Made by a program: the position numbers and the translations under genes
The notes under the pieces: generated by a model
The model's input: the letters and a program-made list of their open reading frames with translations, nothing else
What the model was told of the DNA's origin: nothing
The model's database searches: none
DNA from: Chelonoidis abingdonii
Lineage: Eukaryota > Chordata > Testudines > Testudinidae
Direction: 5' to 3'
NCBI RefSeq assembly: GCF_003597395.2
Contig: NC_133770.1
Coordinates: forward strand, 207,566,088 to 207,630,087
DNA length: 64,000 nt
Shown: in pieces, positions 46,173 through 58,994 of the stretch
Layout: each line of letters starts with the position of its first letter
Position numbering within the stretch: the stretch's first letter is position 1

Positions 46173-46916
46173 TCAAGGAGGTAGGGACTTCGGATCTGGC
46201 AGGAATGCCGTAGACAATACTGCTCTGCCTAACCGAGTGTCAGAGAGGGGGCCTTGAGTAAGGGCATAGTGAGTAACAAATGTATGGTGGGAGGACCAGA
46301 CGGCCGCCCTACAAATGTCAGACAAGGGTACTTTGCAGAGGAAGGCTACAGATGTAGATACAGATCTAGTGGAATATGTCCTGATTAATGCCGGAGGTGT
46401 AACATTCTTTATCTGATAACAGAGATGTATGCAATCAGAGATCCATTTCGAAAGCCTCCGAGTAGAGATAGCCACGCCCTTGGAACGGTCCGCGATAGAG
46501 ACAAAGAGTCTGGGAGAGTTCTGGAAGGGTCTTGTTCTGTCCAGATAAAAGGATAAGGCCCTACGCACATCAAGTGTGTGCATCGTGGCCTCAAAGGAGT
46601 TTGCATGTGGTTTCGGGAAGAAAGTTGGTAAATGTATTGGTTCATTGAGGTGAAAAGAAGCATGGAACTTGAGGCTTTTGGGTCGAAACGCAGAATAACT
46701 TTGTCTCCTGAGAATGAGGATATTATGTGGATCTGCCATACGAGCTGCTATTTCGCCTGCACGTCTGTGCGCGCAGGTAATGGTGTGGGGGGGGCACCCA
46801 AGGCTCGTCTTCATCTGAGAGGGAAAAGGGAAACATGGGCTAAGGCTCACAAGGTGTTGGTGAGTTAAAACAGGACCAATATTTAGGTGAGACCCATGGA
46901 GGGGTAGCGTGGTCAT
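46173..46916 (-). pseudogene. DIRS tyrosine recombinase, C-terminal part
   Basis: A 247-codon open frame. Residues R51-R52 in 'CAHRRAGEIAARM' fit the first catalytic arginine. 'TYSTRSVSTSVAFL' at 180-193 fits the H-x-x-R box with tyrosine (Y181) where histidine is usual, and R184 is kept. 'WSSHHTFVTHYALT' at 207-220 gives H210/H211 and the presumed nucleophile Y217. 'LDRTRPF' and 'RRLSKWI' are typical of DIRS recombinases. It lacks the N-terminal SAM-like region in frame. It abuts a frame at 47449-46916 that encodes the link from RNase H. It would recombine the circular intermediate into the genome if intact. Confidence 0.85.
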
Positions 46917-47449
46917 TAAGTCTGGGATATAGGATTTGGAGTCCCTTCAGGAAAATGTTGATGGTGAGCGAAAACGATGGTATTGTCAAAAACTGTACGA
47001 TGAAGGTTGTGTGCAGCTAAGTTGACTCTAATGGTGAAGTGAAGGCCGGATTGCTTATGTCCAATAAAATTCATGTATGGGGAAGAGTGCAGAGGTAGAG
47101 AGCAGTGTTTTGTGGCCCTTGCTGACTGCACCCTGAGTAGGTGGTACGGGTGGTTGCGTCTCTGCGTGTGAATCCCTGCGACTTGGTGCGGCACGTTAGT
47201 TCTTGTTGTGAGAACCATGCCAGGTACAGCTTGATTGAGGTGGGAGTGTGGGTGAAGAAGCCGGCGTGCTGCTGTGTAGGAGTTGGATAGAGTGCAAGGA
47301 GATCTGGTGTGAATGACGTGGTGAGGATTGGGACCGCGGTTGTCTCGCCCATGAAGTGTCGTCAAGATTATGGCACGATCCGTTGTGTTCGTGAAGGAAC
47401 CCTGTGGCAATGGTATTGGGGAAAAAGCATAAGAGGTCCAGAGCATCAT
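46916..47449 (-). pseudogene. DIRS linker between RNase H and recombinase
   Basis: A 177-codon frame beginning 'MMLWTSYAFSPIPLPQG', similar to the 'YAFPPIPL' segment of vertebrate DIRS polyproteins. After about 40 residues the frame becomes basic and low in hydrophobics, which suggests it is out of phase. The stop overlaps the start of the recombinase frame. Confidence 0.6.
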
Positions 47450-47499
47450 GAATGCATCCTAGGTGAGTCTGCTCCAGCGAAATTGAGAGCATTTTGTGT

Positions 47500-48030
47500 T
47501 CTTTGGGTGTTGCGCAGAGATCGTAATGTTTGGTGACCCAAGTGCGAAATAGTGGAGTATGATTCTGTCGTCGTATGCTCCATTCGCACGTTAGAAAACG
47601 TCTGCTTGCTCAGTCAGAGCACAAAAGTTGGGGTGTCTCAGCCGCCTGGGGATGATACGCAGCTGCTATCTGGATTGAATGTCGCAAGCACCAATTCCAG
47701 AGTTTCAGTGATCCTGCTGAACAAGAGAGTGGGGAAACCGAGCCCCCCTGTCTGTTTGCGTTGAACATGCAGGCATGTTTGTCTTGTCTATTATGGCGTA
47801 CATGCTTGCTTCTTGATTAGTAGGAGGAGCAACGGCAAGCATTCGGATCGCAGTGAAGGTTCTAGACGTTTATGTGCAGGGAGGTTCGGGTGAGACCTAT
47901 TAGGCTCCGGTGTTGATGGTGAGAGTGTATGGGCTCCTCCCAAGCCTTGTTTTGAGTGCGTCGGTTTGCCATTATCACAGTTGGGAGAGTTGGAGGAGGG
48001 GTCCGAACAGAGGTTAGTCGGGGATGGCAC
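47500..48030 (-). pseudogene. DIRS RNase H region
   Basis: The frame at 48030-47791 contains 'THSKQGLGGAHTL', matching the TDAS..GWGAHL start of DIRS RNase H with the usual Asp lost. Downstream the minus strand carries 'FRTWVTKHYDLCATP' (about 47550-47505), equivalent to the F..WG.P..DLFAT box. At least two frame changes separate these parts. Confidence 0.7.
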
Positions 48031-48387
48031 TCCATTGATAAGATCTTACCTCAGTAAAGGTATGAGGTCGGGTTTTTGTACTCGTGTGCAGCATTTGGTT
48101 GTAAACCGAGGCCGCCAAGCATTGAAGACATCCGCAGTGGAGACGTGGCCGTTCTGGATCACGAAATTGCACGACGGCATGGCCCAGTAGACACGGTTAA
48201 ATTGCCTACCTGAACTAGTGCGGCTAGTCTCGGCTCTCGGGACGAGGGATCGTGTGAAGCTTCGTAGCCCATCAGTTTATTATCGATATTGGAACTGTCG
48301 GTGAGATGTCCGTCCTGTTCTGGTAGTTCAAGGCTTTGCTAAATCCAGGTGGTGTAGGACCTTATGCTGCTATGGATTAATGTCCAC

Positions 48388-48943
48388 TTATTGAGGCCCG
48401 GTATTGAATTCTTCGATCGGTGATTTTTGAGGAGCGTCCGCAGGGCTTGCTCCAGCGTTCCCGCCTCGTGCGTGGATCCTTGGAAAGGCCAATCGTCCAG
48501 GTAGAAATTTATCTAACCCTTCGTTTCCTGGGTAGGTGTCACTGCTGAATTGGAGAAACTCAGGGAGGCAGTGGAAGGCCAATGGTAGAAACTCTGCATT
48601 GGTTAATGCCGCGAGCCAAGGGTTAAGAGAGAAACGTTCTTGTGGGCTGGGGGATATTGCGTGAAAATTAGGCATCTTTTATTTTTGTTAGGTTCCAAAG
48701 GGTGAAAAACGCTGATCCGGCCTCAGGGATTATGTGGGAGAGTGAGAACATCTTGAACTTTGTTTTTTGACAAGTTTTGAGTTCTCCTGAGGGCAGGGAC
48801 GGTTCCTCGCATCTCAGTCTCTTGTTTAGAATATAGGGGTAGAATCCTTTTCCCTTGTGATCGAGGCACGTTCGTGCACCAGGTGAAGAAGTGTTGTACT
48901 TCTTTGGGTGTGGCTCATGAGAGGTGTCCCCTGAAGAGGGCAC
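48388..48943 (-). pseudogene. DIRS reverse transcriptase, frameshifted
   Basis: Two overlapping frames (48943-48668 and 48675-48388) together cover RT motifs. They run from 'KGKGFYPYILNKRL' and 'KFKMFSLSHIIPEAG' through 'LTKIKDA' to 'FHAISPSPQERF'. A one-base frame break falls inside the catalytic motif A (DAYFH). The position of YLDDW is represented by 'KFLPGRLAFP', also out of phase. Order and spacing match vertebrate DIRS polymerase. It is inactive as read. Confidence 0.8.
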
Positions 48944-51419
48944 GGGGAGGTGGGGTGGGTGAGTAAGGAGAGGAGGGATGGTGCAATACCCGTTGTGTGA
49001 CTCTAGACCACTGTCGTGATTCCGCCATTGGTGTAAATATGGCTGTTGTCGCTTCAGTGTGCTGTACCTGTCGCTGGGGTAGGGTGCGATGTTTATGAGC
49101 CCAGTTAATGCTTTTATTTGGAGGAGCTGGGGATCCCGGTAAGAATTGATGGTTGACGTCGCGTATCTGACTTCTGCATTTGGTGTTGCTGCTGTTGATC
49201 CTGAGCTCGCGGAGTGGTATATGAGGGGTAGCGCGGACGGTGTAAGGGTGATATTGTATGCTCCTTCTGTTGATAGGGTTGGTACCTAAGGATCTTTAGA
49301 GTTGCCCTGAGTATTTCATTGGAGCGCTAAGCACTATTCTGTGGTTAGACAACAGAGTTTATCACCATTCAAAGGGATCCTTTGTGCTCTGAAACTCGTG
49401 GGGGGAGATGCGTTAATCCGCGCATACTATGCGTGTAGCGGTGGATCTGCTTCTATTGCTGAATCCGAGCTGACTTGAAGCCGTTTTGCCAAGGGTTATA
49501 TGATTTGGCCCTCGGGAATTAAAAGCTTTGTAAACTGTTGTTTCTTGTTGTCTGGATGTGGTCAATAAAGTCCATGCTTATTATGTTTCTATGGTCGTCT
49601 TATGGTTGCTTAATTCGAAATTCGAATTGCATGAAGAGGCATAGTACTTTTACGACCCGCAGGTTATAGGCATTGCCCTCTTTGTGTTGGTTGGGGTATG
49701 GCGGAATACTGTGTTTGTTTTCTGTTGTGCGTCCACTACAAGAGTTGGGCAGAGTTGAGAAAGGAATTCAGACCCCTCGGATGATGAGTTCGGTTGCTAG
49801 TTTGCAGGTAGGTGCTTGTGGCTGGAGTCTGCCAGATGGAGTTAGCGGTCCAGAAGGGCCTGAGTTGTTTTGTGCTAATCGGCCAGTTCCTGCGTTGACG
49901 ATATGCGTTGACGATGCTACTGTCTGTCATTGTTGTTGCATGGTTACCTTCTTCATCAAATTGACTTCTGTCGCTCTAGATCTGTGCCACACCTTCTGAA
50001 GAGATCTTGGATTTGAAAATCATACTTTGACAGGCGGCAGCGAAGGACTACGCACTCCTCAAGGTATTTTGTATCCTCGTTTGATAACGTTCCAGCTCTC
50101 TTCAGTACTCTCGGAGTTAATGATCGGTGTCGGTTGGGGGTGCTGCCAAGGCATCATGGATATCTTAGACGTTCGCATCTTGTGTGAGATAGCGTAGCAG
50201 ATGTGCTGACCGCGGGGAATACGATTTGGCCACTCGGAAGCCCATACTGGGCCATTTTGATGTGAAAAAGCATAGGGTGGTGCCATCCTATTGGGTAAAT
50301 GGTGTTGGACTGTTTTCCTTGTTCCGCTAGGGAAGACTCTCTAGGCGTATGAATTACAGAGCATTCATGTGGCGCTGTAGCGTGCTGTTCAGCTCTCCGT
50401 TACGAAGTGAAGGTCTGATTTCGTACCTCGGTATCTCTCTGAGCGCCATGCCCCAAGAGAGCGATTGCGTGTAGGTGACACTGGAGGTCCACTTGTATGG
50501 GTACACTGCAACGGTGGGGCAGTAGTCAGCAAAGGCACATACTGAAGATAGGTCACATATGCGAACTCGGGGTCTGGTGTTCACCGTGCCTGCTGTTTTT
50601 CTCTCTCGGCTCGTGCCCAAGTGAGCCAGTGAGTATGTGCTGGTTTGCGATAGAGGCGGTGCGTGCTATTAATAGTTAAGCTGTGTGCTTCGAGCGGGTA
50701 GGCCTTTGTATGTCCGCGCTGGTCCGCATTCATCGCGGGTGCCGATAGTGTAGCGACAATCAGATGCGGCAAACAGAGGAGCTTGTCGCGCTCTGCCACC
50801 AGAGCCTTAGCGACGCTGCCCCGAAGAGAGCACAGGCGGGTTTAAGCGCGGCGAGAGGCGTAGACCGAGGTCGTACCAAAAGGTACTCATTAGCCGCGCA
50901 AGGAGAAAGTATAGGTGGTATAGAATGCGAGCTGACAGGAAAAGTTTGGCGTGAAGCTTGTTTCGATTGTGAGTGCCTGTTAGCTGTTCTTTCATTCAGT
51001 TTTGTTGACGGGTAGAGCTGTCCTGAGAAGCAGAGTCTGGCCAGGGTCTGAGCGGACTGCAGGTTTTTGAAGTAAAAGAGTTTTAGGTGTTAACTATCTG
51101 TCCTTCGTTAGCTCTAGAGCTTAACTTGGTGGTGAGAGCATTTTGAGGGACATATGAAGTTACTCCCCCAAGCCATTTCACCTTGGAGTGTTCATCAGAC
51201 AGGGTGCTCCTTCAGAGAGCAGTGGCTTAAGCCTGTGGAGCCAGGCATATTGGAAGCGGCTGACGGACTGGAGATTTTTTTTATTTTTAATGAGGAGAAA
51301 GGTAGGTAACAGTAACTCAGCCTAAGAAATGGGGCGGGGGTGAACTGTCTAACTACAGGATTTTAAGGGGAAGGAAATATAAGGAGTCTGCGACTACCGA
51401 ATCAAGCCGGGGCCGTCAG

Positions 51420-51596
51420 GGAAGGAACTGAGGGTACCGGCCGCGCATGCTCTCTAGTAATATACTCAGAGTGAGTGACAGGTTCTAAGCATGCGTGGCC
51501 GGTAGGAGTACTGCTGTAAAAAATCTCCGATCAAAGGCGCAGGGGCGCACTGACACCTACAGTGGAGCACCCACAGGGACATCTCTCGAAGAAGAA
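51420..51596. repeat. DIRS inverted terminal repeat, right
   Basis: It starts 'gaaggaactgagggtacc' and ends 'tctctcgaagaagaa', complementary to 45830-45996. Differences from the left copy are mainly substitutions. Confidence 0.9.
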
Positions 51597-51599
51597 CTT

Positions 51600-53935
51600 A
51601 CATTTTCTTTCACTAAAACGCAGTTAACAAGAAAATGTTATCTTGCCCTCACAACAATTTCCACCTGCTTTTCTCCCTTTGTTATACTCAAATGTAACAC
51701 GGTTGCTTAAACTTTTTTTCTGTTACGATACGACAAAAAGTAATGATTCTTTGGGCATATCTGCATTAGCAACCACTGTAGCCATAATTTACTATTAGTG
51801 CAACTCTAAAAGTGGAAGCTGTATATCGGCCTATGCTACAGTTTCACCCTCATTACATGTAGTTGAGCTTAATTTTTGGTGAACTATGGTTACAAAGTTT
51901 GTTAGTACAGAGGAAAACTTTGGTTAATTTGCCACTTTATTATATTAGTCTCTTAAAATTCAATTCCAGGTTTAGATTCAGAAGTGTAACATCTAGAAAG
52001 TGTGACACAGTTTCTTTTGTTGCTGAAGGTTTAAAGTAGGAAGTTTGCTGCTTCAGCAGAGATTGTTCTAAACCAGCAAGATTCCAAAGAACAAACAAAG
52101 ACCAAACCTTAAAGGCAAAAAAAGAAGGTGGGCATCTTAAAACAAAGTTTGTAATACAAATGCATTATAGGCAGGGCTGGTAGCACTGCCTGTTGCGATT
52201 GCTTGATGATTCCCATTATAAGATCTTTTCTCAGTCGCTTAAAACTTTAGTAAATTTTAACCATCTGAGCTGCAATTTTCCACGATGAGTGTCTGCCTCA
52301 GGGTGAAGGTTGTTTGTTTGTTTGTTTTTGGGGGGGGAAGGAGTTTGGAAAATTTCAGCCAAAATGTTTTGTTTCTCAGGGGGAAATAAGTTAAATGCCC
52401 ATGTTAAACAACGTTGGAGACATTTTCTTTAAAAGCTTTAATGCCTCATGCTACACACCAGGGACTTAAGTTTGGCTTTTGTGTCCGGGATGTGCCTTAT
52501 AGTGTCCTTGTGAAAATCTACCCAAATTTGGCTAAGTTATAAGTGGGGGAGGGGAGGGGAGGGGATCAGTTTGCACATGCTTAGTAGAGACTTCATAGCA
52601 AACCATCCCTAAAGATTTTGTTTGCACTGGGCTGGAACAAGCCCAGGATCAATCAGGACTTGACTTTCCCTGAAATTGTAGCCCTGGGCTGTGCAGTTCT
52701 AGACACCTGAATGGAGAACAGGGAAACTGTTTCTCCTGTGCTGTCAATACTCCATCTGCTGGGCTCAGGTGGTGTGGAATAGGAAGCTACATAATTTGAA
52801 TGCAGAGGAAACAAAAGCCAGACTTCCCAAATCCCTAAACTGCTTTGAAAAGCTTAACCACAGTTTATACTAAAATATAGACCACTCAGGGAAGTGTATT
52901 ATAAATTCTATAACAATTTTGCAGTAAGTATTCATTCAGATACCCAGTGTGATATTTGGCGGTGACGTTTAAGAAAATTAAAATTTTGCAACAGTTTTAT
53001 ATTTCTGAAATTCTATATCTACTTTGCATAATCTTATGGCTACTTATACTTTGTAAATTCTACAGAATTCAAGGACAAATGCAAAATAATTCAGAATGAA
53101 TTATTAGTTTTAACTGTTTTGAAAATGTATCTTCCATTAACAACCTGATGATTTAAAACAGACTTTATTAATTGTCTGCCTGAACCACAGTATAACAAAA
53201 TTTTGTTTCGTCTTTAAAGACTTAATTTGTAACTTGTCCCCAAAAGAGTGGGCCTCAATAAATCAAGCCTTAACTTCTAGTCAGTATTAAAAGCAGATTG
53301 TTGTTTTAGTGCTTGTCTACATTGGGGACAAGGGCAAGGCTCCTACAAATGATTGTCTTAAATACACTAAGTTGTTACACAGAAGGGTTAGACAGGAGGT
53401 TCTTCCCTCCTCCTCCCACCTGAAGTGGCTGAATTTATTTAAAGGAGCACCCAAATCTAGGAGACATAAAATTAGATCCAGCATTTGGGTTTTGATTTGC
53501 ATATTCATGCATGTGCTAGAACCAATACACCTTGCTGTTTCCATATCCTGCCTGTCTGCCCTAATCTCCTGACTAATCAAGGTTTTGAAATGGGCAGGAG
53601 TCTTGCTGAATTCTTGTACATTTCAATATAATTTCTGCTCAAAAAACAGAATCTAGCACAGCACAAGCATATGCTTCTGGTCAAAAGAACCTAATGTTCT
53701 GAATTGGTTATTGGCAAGTCATCTAGCAAAATAATTAATTTTCACCTGTTAATTTTCTTTTTTTAGGAGGAATGGATTTTTTGGTGGTGGAGGTAGGATG
53801 ATGGGGGAATGACAGAGAGGGCAATTTCCTGCAAGATCCTTGAAAAAAACTTTATTGACCTAAGCTTAAGTATATTTGGCGTCCACTGTATTAAATGCAA
53901 AACTTACTCATTATTTTGGAATTGAATGCAACTTC
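51600..53935. other. Unassigned AT-rich stretch
   Basis: No family is recognised. It contains GTTT repeats at about 52310-52327 and a G-rich run 'ggggaggggaggggagggg' near 52548. Opposed 87-codon frames at 53309-53580 mirror each other and are not supported as genes. Confidence 0.4.
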
Positions 53936-53939
53936 TTTA

Positions 53940-54545
53940 GGCTGTGAGATGTGGCCAATGTAAATCTTGTGAAGTATTATGTGCTTCAACAGACTATTTT
54001 AAAGGGTGTGCCAGACAAAAAGGAACATTTGAGACAAAGTTAACTAAGCTGATTATCCACAATCAGAAGATCAAAGGTCCAAGATGTATAAAAGAGAGTA
54101 ATTTACTCATGTGTGCAGGTTCTGAACTGAAGCTGTTATGAACCCCTTTGTGGGGTTCGAAGGACTCATCACCTACCAAAGCCCTTGTTGGAGTTGATCT
54201 CTGGTAAGTTTACTAGCATTCATGTAAGTCCTTTTATTGTTTTTAATAGGTTTTCACCTTAAGAATAAATGTGCTTAGAAAGGACTGCGTGGCAGCTTAT
54301 AACTCTGGGCAAGTACGCTGTTTCTCTGTGAGAGAAAGTAAAGTACAGACATTGGCCGTTTATTCCCAGCAAGTCAGATAGCCTAAACCCAGTGTAGGCA
54401 GGGGACTGGGCAGTCTGGAGTCTCCGCCCAAGAGAGGTGATGGCTGAGGAGCCAGGAGGCTAGAGTCTTGCTGGACCATAGAGGAGGAACACAGGTGCAG
54501 CTCCCACAAACTGTGACAAGGTGAAACGGAGAAAGCCATGTGATT
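53940..54545 (+). mobile_element. LTR-like fragment (probable endogenous retroviral or LTR element)
   Basis: It has a promoter-like TATAAAAG near 54086, then 'acccctttgtggggttcg' (a small hairpin) near 54142. 'gaataaatgtgcttag' near 54263 serves as a polyadenylation signal, followed by U5-like sequence. I recall a similar turtle LTR, but no internal coding region or second LTR is present. It may be a solo or partial LTR. Confidence 0.5.
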
Positions 54546-54547
54546 TT

Positions 54548-57500
54548 TATAACAGCCTATCAATATTTGGCAGTGTCTTTCACTCAGTTGCTAAAATATC
54601 CTCAGAAGAGGAGCCAATACAACAATTGGTTAATTATAATCTATGCAGTGAATCTTCACAATTGTCTAGACAGAATAATTAATTACTAAGGAGTTTAGAT
54701 GCATCAGATAACATCTGAATACCAATGACAACCAAGTTCCCAGTTTTACCTTCAGAGTTCAGTGGACTCTGTAAAACAATTACTAATGTTCTCTTTAAAG
54801 AAAACTATATTTTAGAAAACTTTGCTAGAAACTGACTCCACTTAAAGAACAGAATAAAAAATACAGATCAGGTATTTGTTGGTTCAATATTATTTTCTTT
54901 CTTTTAAAAAAAATGTTTCAAGAAAATAACACTTGATTTCACTCCAAATCAGTGCATAAAAAAACATTAAAGTGGAACAATCTTCCCCATCCAGGAAAGT
55001 AAGAGAAGATCACAAGTTCAAGCATTCATGGCTCAAATCCCCCTTTGCTTCCAGAGACCAATGTTCCTTCCTCATTTCTTACTATTCCCTCATGGAATTC
55101 ACAGCCTAAGGAGGAAAGAAATAATCAAGTCTCATTAAAGGACACATTATTGCCAGCTATTAATTTGGAGGATCAATGGTTGTATTTTTCCCAGACTTAA
55201 TGCCATAAACATTGAAGGTTTAAATTGTTCATTCTTTAAAATGTTCATAATTTCACCATTTTCTTTTGTTTCTCTCTTTTTTTTTTAAAGAGACAACCTG
55301 TAACACTAAACGGTAACCTGTCTTCCTAGGTAGTATATTCAGATGTTTCTACTTGGAGAAAGCTAGCCTTTACTTTTATTGAAAGAGAGCCCATTCCTTT
55401 GATTCGCTCCCCTCCACACACATGCAGAACAATGCTTTCACCATGTAGAAAAAATATTTTGATACATGAACCAAAGTTCAAGTACCTTAAAGTTTTAAAA
55501 TACATAATTTGCATCATCCATTGCCAAAGCACCATGGGCATAATCAATTAAAAAAACCAAACTATGTAAAAGCGTAACCAAAAGTCACAACTGAAACCTT
55601 ACATATTTACACAGAGCTTTAAGAGCAGGTTATGATTTTAGTTAAAGCAAAGACGTGCTGTAACTAGAATATTCATTTTCTCTATTCTCCCTGTGAGAAA
55701 CCTTCAGTGAAACATTTTCAAGGGTTCTAGCCATTATTCCAAAGGATGACATTTATAAGCACTTACACCTCATAAAAGTGTGCTCCATAAACAATCTCCT
55801 GTCACATCACCCAGTGACTCAGTACTGCTCAGTGATTTATTTTTGCAACACTAGAGATCACTGGTGCTTATACTGAATACTGTCTCATTTTATTCTTTTA
55901 TTCTGAGGGAAAACATCATCTCAAGAGCATTAACCTTATTTCACACTGTCTAAAACACTCCACTACAAAAAGTTGTTTGAAAGGTTATGTGGTTCTGAAA
56001 TATGAATTTGTAGTGGAAGTGAAATGTTCTTAATTTGTCACTAAATCTTTTCCCCCCCTCCTATATCATTAAAATATAGCTAAAGACTATGCACTCTCTG
56101 CTGTTATTTTTTTCCTAGTAACTTACATGCGGTCAAAAAGTTATTCATTATCCAAGCATGGAAATCTACCCAATGTTCAGGCTCATCTTGATTTCTTCTG
56201 AGAAACCTGGAGTAATGGAAAGAGTGAGTAAGACTGCCCCTGTTTCAGCCTGTCAGGGATAGTGGATCATCTGTCTCCTTCCATTCCCCCTTTTACAAAT
56301 CCATCTATACCCACTTCTACCACTACTAAGATCTCTGTAATTTGTGATCTTTACAACTTCAATCTAGCCACACACAGAGCAATTTGGGCTTTACACTAGA
56401 CTTCAGGCCTTGTGCTACATTGAGGATTTCACTAGTTGTAATATTGCAGGTAGGCTTGGCAGAATTCAATTTTTTTTAAAAAAATTATCATTTTGATAGA
56501 TAACAGTAATGTTTATTTTTAAGTTTTTTATTATCTATTTGAATTTTCACAGCTGTGGGAAGTTATGGGGGTCTGAGAATGGTGGAATAGACTATAATTG
56601 ACAGTGGGCACAGATTCAATCAGTTAAAGCTTTAGAACTGTTAAAATACGAATTGTGAAGATCACGTCAAAATATACAAAAAGTAAATATCCTGAAATCA
56701 AAGTCATTCTCAAGCAGATTTTTTCTTACTGTGCCTATCTGCAAATTTTATAGTTATTATTGATGAAAATACTTTTTCACCGGTTTGTGTATATATGGTG
56801 AAATCAACATTTACTGACATTTAGGGATAAAAAACTAATTCTTCCAAGCCTACAGGAATACAGAAGGAGGAGGAGGAGGAGGAGGGCAGAAACTATAGCT
56901 GTGGTAAAACACTGCCAAGATTTCCAGAAAGTACATTTAACTTTCATTAAATCTAGATTAGAGGAAAAACTAGTGTACAACTTGAATTCCCACAATGCCA
57001 GTTAAAGCTGTATCAATGTTATTGGATACATTCTTGTGCTCGGATATTTGACAGGAGAGTTAAATCTGGGTAGCTGGAATGGATTTTGAAGAAAAGGTCC
57101 ATGCTGGACTATAAATCACTTAGTTTTCTCCAAAGGCTGGTTATGTCCATGCAGTCACACGTTATTCTCCTGAAGATTATGCTGTGACTAGAGATGACCT
57201 CACCCTACCACTGATGATAGTGATTAGTTCTTTTAGCTAACACCCTACCACATCTCTGGAATGATGAGTGTCATGTTTCCAAGATACAACTTTTGCCTGC
57301 AAGTACTGGAAACAATCACTAGTCTGCAGTGGAAAAAGGCTTCCATTAGCATGAAGCATGGCAGCAGTTATGATTCTTTTGTCAGTAATGGCATGTGATG
57401 ACACCAGATACTGGGTTTAGAGGGGGGTAAGTGAAAAGTAAGGATACTTTACAAGACTACAACTTTTAACAAGTATTGGAGATACTTTGGGAAACTTTAT

Positions 57501-58125
57501 TTAGGACATGGCTCATCTCCTCATTCAGTAAGATACGAGCAGGGCAAATATTTCACATAGAACCTTCTGCTGTTAATAGTCTAGCCTCACATCCAGGCCT
57601 AAAATGATCATATAAATTGTATTAAAAGAATCAAAGTCATGATGTATTATGAGTATTCAAAATCCACAAAAAACTTGGAATTAAGGAAACACAAGCCTAA
57701 CCTACTTTATACGGTCTCTCTACAATCTTAGTATTCCTATGCAACATACACAAGATAGTTTCAAGTTCATGATGAAAAAATTTAAAGAATGTATCATCAG
57801 AAAAGTGGAGTTGAGGTTGTGCTTTTGCAATGCACTTTTCAATTCTTTGGTGCGTGAAGTGATGGTGATTGTATAAAGTGAGTTTTAGAGAAGGTATTAT
57901 TGTGCTGGCGTGATTGAGTATCATGATGGTAATGTACTAATGATTAGAAATTGGTATTACGTTGGGAGTGAAAGTAAATATTTGCCTTAACTTTGATTTC
58001 CCTCCTTTAGAGTTTTCCTGTTGAGGGAGTACATAAGATCAACCTTAATAAGCAAACTAATTTTGAGGGGCAACTTTTATGCTATTTAAGAAATGTCAAA
58101 AAGCAAGTGTTAGTGGGGGAGGTCA
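54548..58125. other. Unassigned AT-rich stretch
   Basis: No repeat family or exon is recognised in 3.6 kb apart from an AGG microsatellite at about 56866-56885. Confidence 0.4.
56862..56886 (+). repeat. (AGG)n microsatellite
   Basis: About seven GGA/AGG units in unique sequence. Confidence 0.9.
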
Positions 58126-58816
58126 CAAGGGAATCAGGTACAAGTGGAGGTGTTGAGAAGGGGGGTTATTATGGAAGGTAAGGACTCAGCAGAGAGAGAA
58201 GATGTGGGAATATCTGGAGACAGTGTTAAAAGGAGGCAGCAGGGAGTATGAAAAAAAAGATTAGGGATAATGAGGGAGGCAGAGGACCATTGAACAATGT
58301 AGCAAGAGGCATAGGTGAGACAATGAGGAGAGACACACAGGAAAGTGTTGGATTGGGGATAGTAAGAAGTGAAGGATTGGGGGCAGTGGGTGTTTCATGG
58401 AGAAATAGGGGAGACTGGGAACAGTGGCAAAAGATGCTATGGGGGAGGAAGAGGAATAAGAACAATGGTTGCAGGAGACAGCAAGAGGCTCAGAGAAGCA
58501 GAGGGAAACAGAAATGTTGTATCTGAGAAATCATACCTCCTAATATGTAGGGTTTCCCTGTACTGGAAAACGCATGCCTGTGGTCCCTGTGGATTTCTCA
58601 TCACAGAGAAGCCCCTTCTATTGGAAGTGGGGCTTTATTGGCTCCATTTACAAGAAGTGGGACCAGTTCTTAGTCAGACTTCGTCTTGTGCGGCACAGGG
58701 GAAAAAGATTGGCAGCTGGTACTGCCCCTCCACCAAGAACACTGAGACTGTCCCAGTTGAGCTGGAAGAAGAAAGAAATGACACCCCACCACTTGACATT
58801 AAGAACATAAGAAAAG
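58126..58816 (+). other. Purine-rich block with a 155-codon frame, unrecognised
   Basis: 58126-58510 is dominated by A and G on the + strand (gggag, agagg words). The frame 58369-58836 (starting MKDWGQWVFHG) runs through it and into the next terminal repeat, so its end is not natural. A second frame overlaps at 58574-58810. I see no domain. Purine-rich sequence yields long frames by chance. Confidence 0.4.
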
Positions 58817-58817
58817 A

Positions 58818-58994
58818 CGGTTACTCACCTTTGTAACTGTTGTTCTTCGAGATGTGTTGCTCATATTCATTCCAAGTAGGTGTGCGCGCGTCTCGTGCAC
58901 GTTCGTCGGAAGAATTTTCCCCTAGCAACACCCGGCGGGTCGGCAGGCGCCCCCTGGCGTGGCGCCTTTGCGGCACCGTATATATGCCCCTGCC
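58818..58994. mobile_element. DIRS-type terminal repeat, second subfamily, cut by gap
   Basis: 'gacggttactcacctttgta' and 'gttgttcttcgagatgtgtt' parallel the left terminus of the 45784 element ('gaggttactcacc', 'gttcttcgagatg'). The CpG-rich continuation ('gtgcgcgcgtctcgtgcac', then 'ccgtatatatgcccc') is a known turtle DIRS-like or MITE-like sequence. The 3' remainder is missing at the assembly gap, and the sequence after the gap looks unique. Confidence 0.75.

Larger units (their letters stand above)
45784..51596 (-). mobile_element. DIRS-type tyrosine-recombinase retrotransposon
   Basis: A 5.8-kb element reads on the minus strand. The inverted terminal repeats (45784-45996 and 51420-51596) share 'gcatgcttagaacctgtcac' style sequence. 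Coding remnants appear in the order reverse transcriptase (about 48940-48390), RNase H (about 48030-47500) and tyrosine recombinase (46916-46173), then an internal complementary region (46046-46158) and the 3' terminal repeat. DIRS elements make a circular DNA and integrate through the recombinase, so no target duplication is expected. Every coding part is frameshifted. The stretch upstream of RT (about 49000-51400), where gag should lie, is unreadable to me. It is either badly decayed or poorly base-called. Confidence 0.9.

Noticed and set aside
46632..46868. 78-codon + strand frame
   Set aside because: Antisense shadow of the DIRS recombinase.
53309..53580. Opposed 87-codon frames
   Set aside because: Mirror-image frames on both strands of the same segment with no family resemblance.
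58369..58836. 155-codon frame as a gene
   Set aside because: It starts in a purine-rich block and ends inside a DIRS-type terminal repeat, with a competing frame overlapping and no recognisable domain.
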